A stretch of 64,000 bases of DNA, taken from contig NZ_AP017558.1 in assembly GCF_002355635.1 (NCBI RefSeq), positions 1,426,001 through 1,490,000 of the forward strand, given 5' to 3'. The translations under genes and the position numbers were made by a program. Shown here piece by piece: positions 8,825 to 17,412 of the stretch. Source of the stretch: Halopenitus persicus. Its GTDB lineage: Archaea; Halobacteriota; Halobacteria; Halobacteriales; Haloferacaceae. Below the pieces are notes generated by a model, which worked only from the letters and a program-made list of their open reading frames with translations, did not search any database and was not told the DNA's origin. The first letter of the stretch is position 1, and each line of letters opens with the position of its first letter.

Positions 8825-9769
8825 ATGAGTGTGAAAACTGATTCCAGACTGTTACGTAGCGCTAGAAGTTCATATAGCCATTACAAGTCCATACTTTCGG
8901 ACAACTGGTTCGCCTACTTGATGTTGGCACCTGTTGTTATTTTTCTCTTCTTGATCGTCTGGGTTCCGTTTCTTCGCGGAATTTGGATGTCTCTCCATCA
9001 ATGGTCATTCACCTCGACCGCCCCTCCGGAATTTATCGGCCTCGAGAACTACATATATCTGTTCGGATGGGAGCCATTCTATACTTCGTTGAAAGCGACT
9101 GCGTTATTTGCAACGACAACACTAGTCCAGCTGATAATAGCTCTCACCGCGGCTCTGTTGGTAAATAGCATAAGCAGATTCAAGAACCTGATTAGCAGTT
9201 CGTTCCTTATACCGTATACGCTCCCTCCGGTTGCGACGGGGACAATCTGGCTCTATCTCATCAACCCGAATGTTGGGCCAATATTTAAGTTCCTTACAAA
9301 TAAGAACATTCTCGACTCACCGATATACTGGAGCGTCCAAAGTGATACAGCTCTTATGGCGGTAATTGGTATCACGTCGTGGACCTTCTGGCCGTTTATG
9401 TTCCTGATTCTATTGGCCTCTCTTGAGAGTATTCCAGAGGAATATTACGAGAGTGCTCGTATGTACGGGGCCGGTATCGTCGATCGGTTTCTACATATCA
9501 CGCTTCCCCACCTCAAGACAGCGATTCTACTGGCTGTCAGTATCAGAATGGTTTGGAACCTCACGAAGGTCTCCCAAATTTATCAACTAACCGGAGGAGG
9601 ACCGGGATACTCAACCTCGATTTTAGCAGTGTTCCTCTACCGGTTCGCATATGATCAGGGCCAGTTCGGCCTTGCATTCGCAGTCGGTGTAGTGCTCCTA
9701 ATTATTACGTTGGCGTTCACGCTACTCTTCATCCGTGGCTTCGAGAAGTCTCGGAGTGATAACGAATGA
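8825..9769 (+). CDS. Carbohydrate ABC transporter permease (MalF/UgpA type)
   Basis: 314 residues with six predicted membrane helices: the first near 35-60 (YLMLAPVVIFLFLIVWVPF), the last near 280-305. The cytoplasmic EAA loop is seen in EYYESARMYGAGIVDRF followed by ITLP, roughly residues 207-227, which is where the ATPase docks. It forms a heterodimeric membrane pore with the next gene. The ATG follows an AT-rich 60-base gap after the binding-protein gene, and its stop codon overlaps the start of the second permease by four bases, so the two are translationally linked. Confidence 0.88.
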   Translation: MSVKTDSRLLRSARSSYSHYKSILSDNWFAYLMLAPVVIFLFLIVWVPFLRGIWMSLHQWSFTSTAPPEFIGLENYIYLFGWEPFYTSLKATALFATTTLVQLIIALTAALLVNSISRFKNLISSSFLIPYTLPPVATGTIWLYLINPNVGPIFKFLTNKNILDSPIYWSVQSDTALMAVIGITSWTFWPFMFLILLASLESIPEEYYESARMYGAGIVDRFLHITLPHLKTAILLAVSIRMVWNLTKVSQIYQLTGGGPGYSTSILAVFLYRFAYDQGQFGLAFAVGVVLLIITLAFTLLFIRGFEKSRSDNE

Positions 9770-10608
9770 GTATAACAAACAAAATCCAGAAAGTATCGAA
9801 TTCAAGTGCCCTCTTCGAATTCGTCAAGTGGGCGCTCATAGCGTGTATGATGGCGATTTTCGCCCTCCCGATGATGTTTGCGTTCTTTGCAGCATTCCGG
9901 CCACCTAATGAGTTCTATGCGAGCACGGTACGCATAATTCCGGAGGAACCAACGCTCTCTACATGGGTCGATGCGTTCGTAAGTCTGCAGGACCAGCTGG
10001 TGAACAGCTTCATAATCGCCACAGGAACCACAATTATGTCGATGGTGATCGTGATTCCAGCAGCATACGTGTTTGCCCGTAAGCAATTCCCTGGAAAAAT
10101 TACGCTTTTTTACCTGATCATCGCCGCAATGATGTTCCCGTATGTGTTGCTAATCATCCCTATCGCTTCGATCTGGGATGGACTAGGTCTCTACAATTCT
10201 ATTGTAGGGCTCTGGATAGGGTATCAAATATTCGTCACACCGTTTGCGATTTGGATTTTGCGAGATTATTTCGCAAAACTGCCGACAAATCTCGAAGAGT
10301 CCGCTCAAATGTACGGATGTACTCAAGCATCCGCATTCCTTCGAGTAGTGCTACCGCTATCTGCACCTGCAGTCGTAGCAGTGGGATTCCTCTCGTTCCT
10401 CACCGCGTGGAACGACTTCCTTATGTCAAATATGCTCACGACAGGAGTAGGTCCACGACCAGCAGTTGTCCAATTGTACATTATTACGACCGGTGAGGTG
10501 AAGCACTGGGGATTAGTGATGGCAATGACATTTATAATAGGGTTCCCACCTACTGTGCTCTACCTGTTGGGACGCCGCCAGCTATCTCAATCATTCAGTG
10601 TGGGATAG
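9766..10608 (+). CDS. Carbohydrate ABC transporter permease (MalG/UgpE type)
   Basis: 280 residues, six predicted membrane helices, and the EAA loop NLEESAQMYGCTQ followed by AFLRVVLP near residues 175-195. It is the partner of the preceding permease and starts inside that gene's stop codon (ATGA overlap). Together with the binding protein at 7265 and most likely the ATPase at 17413 it makes a full importer. The stop is followed at once by a 12-base repeat and by degenerate sequence, so the transporter operon is truncated here and its ATPase has been separated from it. Confidence 0.88.
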   Translation: MSITNKIQKVSNSSALFEFVKWALIACMMAIFALPMMFAFFAAFRPPNEFYASTVRIIPEEPTLSTWVDAFVSLQDQLVNSFIIATGTTIMSMVIVIPAAYVFARKQFPGKITLFYLIIAAMMFPYVLLIIPIASIWDGLGLYNSIVGLWIGYQIFVTPFAIWILRDYFAKLPTNLEESAQMYGCTQASAFLRVVLPLSAPAVVAVGFLSFLTAWNDFLMSNMLTTGVGPRPAVVQLYIITTGEVKHWGLVMAMTFIIGFPPTVLYLLGRRQLSQSFSVG

Positions 10609-10620
10609 CACTCCACGCTT
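10609..10620 (+). repeat. 12-bp direct repeat, copy 1
   Basis: CACTCCACGCTT begins at the last base of the permease stop region and recurs exactly at 12190-12201, so the pair brackets the MFS gene. Twelve bases could repeat by chance in a region this size, so its meaning is uncertain. Confidence 0.5.
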
Positions 10621-10924
10621 CTATAGGCGGATCGAAGCGTTCGCTGAGGTGTATCACGTCACCGTTCACGACTGATATCATCGCCTCGAACACCTGTCTG
10701 ATCCCGATTACGACCGGCGGTAGACGGTTGAGGTCGATGAGACTAATCTGGTTCCGAAAGATAGCGTTTAGACACCGATTGCCTTACTACAGTATCAGAG
10801 AATCAACTAGAAGCGGTCTCAAATCCTTCGCTGCTCTCCACAATACTATGCTCCAAAATGAATATATAATACCTTTGTGGAAGTGAATTTTTATTATCCG
10901 GTGAATGAGGATATTAGATATCCA
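10621..10924. other. Gene-free stretch, possibly decayed coding DNA
   Basis: No intact ORF. On the plus strand one frame reads protein-like pieces broken by stops (FYRRIEAFAEVYHVTVHD, then YHRLEHLSDPDYDRR, then TVEVDETNLV), and the reverse strand also has a 55-codon open stretch. This looks like a decayed gene, perhaps a transposase, but I cannot name the family. The last 60 bases are AT-rich and should hold the MFS promoter. Confidence 0.35.
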
Positions 10925-12124
10925 ATGAGTAAGCTAAGTTCAGTTCGTCAAGAGCTGTCCGATCTGTGGGCCGGAGGCAAAGGAAAATCGTTAATCGTTA
11001 TCGCACTAGGTTGGGGCCTATTAATCGGGACACGGATGATCTATCCACCTCTGATCCCATATATTAGCAATGACTTCGGCTTTACACTGACAACCGCTGG
11101 CTTCCTTGTAGCAGTCGTATGGATAACGCACTCAATTGGCCAAGTTCCAGGTGGAATCCTCGCAGATCGGTACAGCGAACGAAGAATCTTGATGGTAAGC
11201 GTAACTATAACTGCATGTGGAGTGATCACTGTACTCGTTGCCCCGTCGATGTTCGTGCTGTTTATCGCGACCGCACTAGTCGGGGCCGGATTGTCCCAGT
11301 ATCCCGTGGCGCGTATGACTATACTCTCTGATCTCTATCCCACCCGTCTTGGTCGTGCCCTTGGTGTAACGATGGCGTCGGGTGATGTCGGGCAGACAGC
11401 GCTTCCGCCCATCGCGAGCTTTCTCGCAGCTGCGGTTTGCTGGCGGCTTGGTTTCAGTTACGTTCTCCCGTTCTTTTTTCTCACCGTGGTTAGCCTCTGG
11501 TGGGTACTACCAAAATCAGACTCGGAAGACGGCGGTTCTAAGAACGTAAACAAGAGCACTTTCTCGATTATCGCTGAACTCTATTCGCCAACGATCGCAA
11601 TTATGTGTGTTATGCTATTTTTATTCCTTTTCGTTTGGCAAACATTTTCGGCGTTTTATCCAATATATCTCACTGATGAAAAAGGACTGTCTCCGACCAT
11701 CGCCGGGATTCTATTCGGACTCTTTTTTGCCGTCGGTATCGTCATCAAACCACTGACTGGCGCGGCATATGATAGAGTTGGAGTTCGTCGGTCCCTGCCA
11801 GTAGTTCTGAGTGGCTCGATTATCGGTTTTATGCTGCTTCCGTTTACTGATAGCATTGTTGGGCTGGTTGGAGTGACCATTCTGATTAGTACCATACAGG
11901 GTAACGGCGCAATAGTTCAACCATACTTAACTGAAACTTTACCTAACGACATTCAGGGCATCGGACTAGGTCTTGTCCGGTCGGGTACTGGACTACTTGG
12001 TGCAACGGGACCGTTGATATTCGGTGCAATAGCTGAAGGAGGTCACTATGATGCAGGATACATAATATTAGCCATTCTCGTCACCGTTATCTCTGGGCTG
12101 GCACTGCGGATACCTGATGCCTGA
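10925..12124 (+). CDS. Major facilitator superfamily transporter
   Basis: 399 residues with about twelve membrane helices. The MFS loop 2-3 signature is visible as GGILADRYSERRIL near residue 75, and a similar loop in the second half as GAAYDRVGVRRSL. Such proteins are single-chain secondary carriers in the cytoplasmic membrane, often proton- or sodium-coupled. The frame opens at 10877, but the ATG at 10925 (MSKLSSVRQ) gives a normal N-terminus ahead of helix 1. It lies alone between two gene-free stretches and is flanked by the 12-base repeat. The substrate is unknown; the context (cyclic amidase, RidA, dehydrogenases) makes an organic acid, nucleobase or amide plausible. Confidence 0.82.
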   Translation: MSKLSSVRQELSDLWAGGKGKSLIVIALGWGLLIGTRMIYPPLIPYISNDFGFTLTTAGFLVAVVWITHSIGQVPGGILADRYSERRILMVSVTITACGVITVLVAPSMFVLFIATALVGAGLSQYPVARMTILSDLYPTRLGRALGVTMASGDVGQTALPPIASFLAAAVCWRLGFSYVLPFFFLTVVSLWWVLPKSDSEDGGSKNVNKSTFSIIAELYSPTIAIMCVMLFLFLFVWQTFSAFYPIYLTDEKGLSPTIAGILFGLFFAVGIVIKPLTGAAYDRVGVRRSLPVVLSGSIIGFMLLPFTDSIVGLVGVTILISTIQGNGAIVQPYLTETLPNDIQGIGLGLVRSGTGLLGATGPLIFGAIAEGGHYDAGYIILAILVTVISGLALRIPDA

Positions 12125-12619
12125 TTACCAGTAATCGAATGTATGGAACCGAAGTTAAATGAGGTCGCCAACACCGCTGCTTCTGTCAACACTCCACGCT
12201 TGAGGTGGTTTTATTATTTCGTAAGCCTAGAATAATACTCAACCATCGTTGAAAAGTCGGATTACTACTAAGGGTTCACCGCCGAAGTCTACAACCTCGA
12301 ACAAACGGTCAAATAGTAATTCCAATCCGTCATCGGATTCCAATAAGCAGACAAGCCCGATCTTCCTTCGATACTTTGTCCACTCAGAACCAAGCAGCAT
12401 TAAATATAGATGACAACATTCGAGCGCGCCGAACGATTAGCACATCAAAGAGCAGGGTAAACGCTAAGACGGCATATGCTCAGCGATCCTGCAAGGTGGT
12501 CCCTCGGTAAACTCATTCTTCAATGTCGTGGAGATAGAGACGTTGACTGTTTGAACATCTCTCCTTCGAAGCTGATGCGTGAGTTCCCCCAAATGTTGAA
12601 CTCGGGCTAGTGGTGATGA
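12125..12619. other. Gene-free stretch with second copy of the 12-bp repeat
   Basis: The repeat CACTCCACGCTT is at 12190-12201. The rest contains only short frames interrupted by stops on both strands, such as GFTAEVYNLEQTVK on the plus strand. It resembles decayed insertion-sequence or gene debris, but no family is recognisable. It separates the MFS gene from the convergent dehydrogenase. Confidence 0.4.
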
Positions 12620-13393
12620 TTACGCTAGTCGACCTCCATTAACTTGGATTTCTGCTCCGGTGATGAATTGGCTCATCGGTGACGCCAGATATAATGTGGC
12701 TTTGGCGATATCATCTGGCGTGCCGAGCCGGCCAAGTGGAATCATATTCCGGATCTGATCGTCTGCTAAATCACCTGAATGCTTACTTCCAACATCGAGA
12801 TTGGAATCACTCAGCGTGGTTTTTCCAGTCCGGGTGGGAGTGATGGTGTTCACGCGAATTCCGTCATCTGCTAATACCTTTGCTACTGATCGGGTGAAAT
12901 TCAATATGCCCGCTTTTGTAGTCGCATATGCAACTGAATATTTTTCTCCTCGATGTCCTGACGTTGACGAGAAATTAATGATGCTTCCACGATCTGAGTT
13001 TTTCATAGACTTCGATACTTCTCTCGTACAGAGGAATGTTCCACGTAGATTGACCTCCACGGTCCGATCAAATGCGGATGCAGACATCTCTAGGAACTCG
13101 GAGTTTTCTTTCACTGCTGCATTATTAACTAGGATGTTAGCAGGCCCGAATGTATCTTCAGTGTATTCGACCATTGCTCTGACTTGGTCCTCGTCTGCAA
13201 CATCAATAGCCTGCGCCCGTGCCGTTCCGCCATCGTCTTTTATAATTCCAACTGTTTCATTTGCCCGTTCCTCATCGATATCGACCACGACCACCTTTGC
13301 ACCCTCTGAAGCGAACAATATAGCGATCGATCGACCGATATTCCTGCCCGCACCCGTAACAATAGCTACTTCACCAGATATGTCGAGTTCCAT
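12620..13393 (-). CDS. Short-chain dehydrogenase/reductase (SDR family)
   Basis: 257 residues, a normal classical SDR. The cofactor motif TGAGRNIG is residues 13-20, NNAA is at 90-93, the catalytic Ser is S143 (FSSTSG), and Y156-K160 form the YxxxK pair (YATTK). D38 after strand 2 (VVDID) suggests NAD rather than NADP. The reaction is oxidation of an alcohol or reduction of a ketone; the substrate is unknown. The ending FITGAEIQVNGGRLA is typical. It stands alone on the minus strand between two degenerate regions and has the AT-rich composition of the island. Confidence 0.85.
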   Translation of the reverse strand: MELDISGEVAIVTGAGRNIGRSIAILFASEGAKVVVVDIDEERANETVGIIKDDGGTARAQAIDVADEDQVRAMVEYTEDTFGPANILVNNAAVKENSEFLEMSASAFDRTVEVNLRGTFLCTREVSKSMKNSDRGSIINFSSTSGHRGEKYSVAYATTKAGILNFTRSVAKVLADDGIRVNTITPTRTGKTTLSDSNLDVGSKHSGDLADDQIRNMIPLGRLGTPDDIAKATLYLASPMSQFITGAEIQVNGGRLA

Positions 13394-13429
13394 ATCTGGG
13401 ATGTTTCGGTGTTCATATTAAAGGTATGG

Positions 13430-13960
13430 GTAACCTATCCGGACGAGGTAAGTTGTTTGGGCGCGAGTCGACGAGCCGCGTCGTGATCCAGATGTGGATT
13501 CAAAGGTTTGGACGGAAATTGGACGAGGCCGGTCGGCGATATACCGCTGAACTGCCGGCCATTGTGCTGGTGAGCAAAACCATCGCCAAACGACAGGGAG
13601 AGAAGTTTATGCTGTTCGTCGCGGTCGATCGAGAAACTCATCGCCCCACTACACGGCGGTAACTCCATTGCGGGAGTATCTCATAACTCAGCGGTTTCTA
13701 TCAGGAATCACCGAGTTATACAGATGAGATTTACCAACTATAGTAACGGTGAGACTAGCTATAGCTCCGTCTTCACCAAACTGAGAGCTACTTACATTTC
13801 CCATCAGTACAGTCCAAGAAATCCAATACTGAATTCAAGAGCTGAAACGCCGCAGAAACACGTTCTATACGTCGTTCATCAACAACCTACCACCCGAGCA
13901 GTTGTCTGGGATAATTCGCTTGGATATGGAGCGTCTGTCCGAATTATTATTATCACTTAC
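13430..13960 (+). pseudogene. Decayed DDE transposase gene (IS6-like, haloarchaeal)
   Basis: Pieces of one transposase are spread over different frames. At 13470-13650 the frame gives WIQRFGRKLDEAGRRYTAELP and then KTIAKRQGEKFMLFVAVDRET, where the expected DET of the catalytic site reads SKT. A shifted frame then gives YLITQRFLSGITELYR at about 13670-13720. At about 13840-13900 another gives IQELKRRRNTFYTSF, matching the conserved ELKRR-DTFYASF C-terminal block of haloarchaeal IS6-like transposases. At least two frameshifts and internal stops make it dead. The short ORF at 13426-13662 is only its first piece. I could not find terminal repeats. Confidence 0.55.
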
Positions 13961-14020
13961 CAAATGATCATGTCAGTTGGGAAACCTACACATCAGATGC
14001 GAAATTTTTCTACAACCCGG

Positions 14021-14809
14021 TTAGCGCTCAGTACCGACTAAATATCCTCCATCGACGACCAATGTATGCCCCGTAATATATTTCGCCTCGTCAGATGCCA
14101 AAAACAACGCCGCATTTCCTATGTCTTCAGGTTGACCGACGTATGGTAAAGTGATCTGATCAAATATAAACTCACCAACTTCATCCATATCATTCATAGA
14201 CGTGTCGATCGGTCCTGGGCAGATGGCATTGACAGTAATCCCGTCCGGTCCGTAATCGATAGCCATTTGCCGCGTTAGTTGAATTATTGCCCCTTTAGAG
14301 GAACTATACGCCGCTTTCGCGTCAACTGATCCTCCGCGCATCCCTCGCTGAGAAGCTATGTTGATGATCCGCCCCGCATCACTCTGTTGGAGATATGGTA
14401 TCGCCGTACGCATACAATTGTATATGCCGTTAACGTTGATATCTTGAACTTTGTTCCAATCCTCCGGAGACGTATTATGGATTTTACCCTCGACGCTTAT
14501 TCCAGCATTATTGACGAATACGTCGATCCCTCCAAAACGCTCTACCACCTCTTCAGTCAGATTTGCGGTATCATCTGAGTCGCTTACATCTGTCTCAACG
14601 AAGACACCACGCTGACCGTGGGATTCGATTTCTTCGACTGTGGTTGTCTTCTCCGTTGTTGATTTCGGCTCCTTTCTGACGTCGGCTACGGCGACGTCAG
14701 CTCCGTTTTTCGCGAACTCGATAGCGATCGCTCTGCCGATTCCACTCGCGGCACCTGTAACGATGGCCGTCCGATTTGCTAGCTTCACCTGTAACCTTTC
14801 TCTCCCCAT
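14021..14809 (-). CDS. Short-chain dehydrogenase/reductase, FabG/glucose-dehydrogenase-like
   Basis: 262 residues from the ATG at 14809 (MGRERLQVKLANR); an upstream in-frame ATG at 14842 adds an unlikely hydrophobic extension. Motifs: TGAASGIG at 18-25, D43 (VADVR), NNAG at 100-103, S153 (IASQRG), Y168-K172 (YSSSK), and the C-terminal ITGHTLVVDGGYL. All catalytic residues are intact, so it should be an active NAD(P)-dependent alcohol dehydrogenase or ketoreductase with unknown substrate. It is transcribed divergently from the hydantoinase-family gene across a 166-base AT-rich gap, which suggests joint regulation. Confidence 0.85.
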   Translation of the reverse strand: MGRERLQVKLANRTAIVTGAASGIGRAIAIEFAKNGADVAVADVRKEPKSTTEKTTTVEEIESHGQRGVFVETDVSDSDDTANLTEEVVERFGGIDVFVNNAGISVEGKIHNTSPEDWNKVQDINVNGIYNCMRTAIPYLQQSDAGRIINIASQRGMRGGSVDAKAAYSSSKGAIIQLTRQMAIDYGPDGITVNAICPGPIDTSMNDMDEVGEFIFDQITLPYVGQPEDIGNAALFLASDEAKYITGHTLVVDGGYLVGTER

Positions 14810-14975
14810 ATATAAAAATATTTTATTTGATATGATACACATAAATTATAAGATACTATTCAACTGTCAATCTGAAAGCCCCCATAATTTGTCGCGGGCG
14901 GCTGATGAACTTCTGTTAACCCTTATAAAGGATGGTCGGCAAATATTTACAGTTGGCATACAAGGATGGAATACG
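14810..14975. promoter_or_regulatory. Divergent promoter region between SDR and cyclic amidase genes
   Basis: The gap is strongly AT-rich, with TATATAAAAATATTTTATTTG next to the SDR start serving as a TATA region on the minus strand, and CTTATAAAGG at about 14921-14930 on the plus strand. Two divergent catabolic genes sharing one short region suggest a common regulator, but no clear operator palindrome was seen. Confidence 0.45.
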
Positions 14976-16361
14976 ATGCCCGTACAGACGCGGATCGATA
15001 ATGGAGAGATAGTAACATCATCAAACGTGAGAGAGGGAAGTGTCGCGATCGACGATGGGAAGATTGTCGCAATCGGCACGAAAGAAAACGTTCCACAAGC
15101 TGAGAGGGTTATTAATGCAGAGGGGAAGATAATCCTCCCGGGAATAGTCGATCCTCACGTCCATATTGATGAAGTACCGGAAAGTCAAGGTCGGGCTGGC
15201 AAAATGGAAACTGAAACTGCTGCTGCAGCTCTCGGAGGCGTGACGACGCTCATTGATTTCGCGTATCAGGGGGGAGATCTTCGGCTCAACGACGGTAAAG
15301 ACTTAATTGCCGGTATTAAACACAAGCGCTCTAAAAACGAGTCGAGTTACGTCGATTACAGTCTTCACGGAGTCTTACACCGTGAAACCGCACGAACGCT
15401 TGACGAAATTGAATTAGCAATCGAAGAGGGAGTCACTTCGTTCAAAATGTTTATGTCTAGTAGCGAAATGGGGGTCTCCAACGGGTTTATTTTTCGAGCC
15501 TTTGAGAAGATTGCCGAAGAAAATGCCGTAGCAGCAGTTCATACAGAGGATATATCTATCTGCGAGGCTCGAGAAGGCCAGTTGAAACGTGCCGGAAAAG
15601 GTGATTCTCGGTTCTTTGCTGATTCACGTCCCGATTTTGCTGAAGCAATGGCCGCTGAAGATGCCATTCGGGCTGCCGTCGAAACGGGGGTGAAATACTA
15701 TGGAGTCCATACGACGTGCAGAAAGGCGGCAGAGGTTTTCGATTGGTTCCAGGAAGACAACTCAAACATACGTGCTGAAACATGCACACATTATACAGTA
15801 TTAGATCGATCTTCTCACGAGAAATTCGGAAATCGGTCGGTCCTCAAACCACCATTACGGACTCCGGATGATCGAGAGGCAATGTTCGAGTATCTTCAGA
15901 ACGGTACGCTGACCGTCGTTTCCACCGACCACGTTACGTATTATGAAGATTATAAACAGACCTCCAACTGGTGGGATTCGCCCTACGGAGTCAATTCGAT
16001 CCAGTATAGCCTCCCAGTCTTTTATGAAATAGCGATACGACAACGGAATCTTTCGTGGCCTTTCCTTGTTCAAGTGATGTGCCGTAACCCGGCACAGACG
16101 TTTGGCATACCGCAGAAGGGCACTCTTGATCCCGGAACGGACGCAGATATCGTCATCTTCGATCCAGATTCTGGAAGCGACATTACAGCGGAAAATAACG
16201 CGTCGAACTCGACGTTTTCAATCTACGAAGGGATGCACACGTCTGGTTCCGTAGAGAAAGTGTTTGTTCGGGGTAACCTTATTGCGGATGCCGGGGAGAT
16301 AGTCGCCGAGAAAGGACACGGTGAATTTATTCAGCGAGAAATCCCCCAGTGGACTAATTAA
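14976..16361 (+). CDS. Dihydropyrimidinase/hydantoinase-family cyclic amidohydrolase
   Basis: 461 residues from ATG 14976 (MPVQTRIDNG); the frame is open upstream only because it overlaps the divergent SDR. The fold is the amidohydrolase TIM barrel with two metals. All metal ligands are visible: H61 and H63 (HVH), the carboxylated lysine K157 (SFKMFM), H189 (VHTED), H245 (GVHTTC) and D318 (STDHV). Enzymes of this type open cyclic amides such as dihydropyrimidines, hydantoins or allantoin-like ureides to N-carbamoyl acids. RidA follows by 66 bases on the same strand. No carbamoylase of the M20 family is seen nearby; an M28 peptidase is 3.3 kb away. The exact substrate is unknown. Confidence 0.85.
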   Translation: MPVQTRIDNGEIVTSSNVREGSVAIDDGKIVAIGTKENVPQAERVINAEGKIILPGIVDPHVHIDEVPESQGRAGKMETETAAAALGGVTTLIDFAYQGGDLRLNDGKDLIAGIKHKRSKNESSYVDYSLHGVLHRETARTLDEIELAIEEGVTSFKMFMSSSEMGVSNGFIFRAFEKIAEENAVAAVHTEDISICEAREGQLKRAGKGDSRFFADSRPDFAEAMAAEDAIRAAVETGVKYYGVHTTCRKAAEVFDWFQEDNSNIRAETCTHYTVLDRSSHEKFGNRSVLKPPLRTPDDREAMFEYLQNGTLTVVSTDHVTYYEDYKQTSNWWDSPYGVNSIQYSLPVFYEIAIRQRNLSWPFLVQVMCRNPAQTFGIPQKGTLDPGTDADIVIFDPDSGSDITAENNASNSTFSIYEGMHTSGSVEKVFVRGNLIADAGEIVAEKGHGEFIQREIPQWTN

Positions 16362-16427
16362 TCCACGCAACTATAAGATATCGATAAAAAATTATTAGTA
16401 TTGGTGTATACTAGCGTTTGATGCAGT

Positions 16428-16808
16428 ATGAGACAGATCGAAACTAGTGAAGTTGCCCCTAGTAGCGCCCCCCTGTCACAAGCGATTGTGGAAGGAGATC
16501 TCGTATTCGCATCGGGCCAGATCCCAAGAGAACCGGATGGCACGATTATTACGGGAGACATTAAGGAACAAACCGCACAAGTTATGGAAAATCTATCTTC
16601 GATCCTCGAGGAGTCTGGTTCTTCACTTGATAATGTTATAAAATCAACCGTATTCCTTACCGATACAGAACATTTTGACGGTTTTAACGATATGTATGCC
16701 AAATATATGAATGAACCGTATCCGGCACGAAGTGCATTTATTGTCGCCTCCCTCGCTCGAACGGAGATAGACGTTGAGGTAGAAGTCATCGCCAAAATCG
16801 ACGAATAA
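16428..16808 (+). CDS. RidA family (YjgF/UK114) protein
   Basis: 126 residues, the usual RidA length. Visible features are SGQIPREPDG near residues 31-40, the conserved Arg R101 in YPARSAF that holds the substrate carboxylate, and the C-terminal VEVEVIAKI. RidA proteins hydrolyse reactive enamine/imine intermediates to keto acids and ammonia, and some relatives (RutC type) act in pyrimidine degradation. Being directly after the cyclic amidase in the same orientation suggests it clears a reactive nitrogen intermediate of that pathway. The AT-rich segment with ATAAAAAATTATTAG just upstream may be its own promoter. Confidence 0.88.
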   Translation: MRQIETSEVAPSSAPLSQAIVEGDLVFASGQIPREPDGTIITGDIKEQTAQVMENLSSILEESGSSLDNVIKSTVFLTDTEHFDGFNDMYAKYMNEPYPARSAFIVASLARTEIDVEVEVIAKIDE

Positions 16809-16814
16809 ATAGCT

Positions 16815-17350
16815 CGCTACTGTAGTTTCGGTACACGGCAGTGGTTTTCAGTAGGTCTCTCGGAACTCGCACGGTAGCACCGAGCGTGCGCTTAATTGAC
16901 GAGAAGACAGCTTCAAACTGATCGCTGGGAATTATTGATCACTATCCATATGGGCGTGATGGTACGGTTGGCGTAGTTCTGCTGGACTGATCTTGACGGT
17001 CGAAGCTAGTAGTATCGATAGCAACGTAGTCAGTGCGTTTCCCGGCTGCTGCGCCGAAAAACGCATACCACGTCTTCGTAGAGACTCGCTCGAACCAGTT
17101 GGGTAACATCATAATGAGGAGTCGTATGAGACCAATCTCTTCAAGGGCGCTGGACAGTTCTGAAAACAGCTTCACCGCAATGCAGTAGGATTTGTCTAGC
17201 TCGATGCGAAGTGCCAAGGTGAGCATCACCCACTTAGCGAAGCCACTTCCCCGCTAAGATTGGCAGATTCGTCTAGGTTATTGACATCTTGTTTAGTCTT
17301 ATCGACCGTAACACGCGTGAAGAGACTGATTTTCGGATGTCACACCGATC
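16815..17350 (-). pseudogene. Decayed IS5-family (ISH1-like) transposase
   Basis: The minus strand carries three pieces of one haloarchaeal IS5-type transposase. From 17345 an N-terminal piece (SLFTRVTVDKTKQDV) runs to a frameshift near 17240. It continues as GFAKWVMLTLALRIELDKSY, then NWFERVSTKTWYAFFGAAAG and the catalytic AIDTTSFDR block (ORF 17229-16942). After an internal deletion the C-terminal piece FEAVFSSIKRTLG appears at about 16910-16870, with decayed sequence beyond. The gene is dead. It separates RidA from the ABC ATPase, so IS activity probably rearranged this part of the island. Confidence 0.65.
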
Positions 17351-17412
17351 CGTCTCTTCACTTTCTACCGAGGTAACGTAGTCGTCGTCGAGTCTAGCGA
17401 AGCTACAAACTC

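Noticed and set aside
13724-14041. 105-codon ORF between the two SDR genes
   Set aside because: The frame is not protein-like, and it overlaps the decayed transposase pieces found in other frames.
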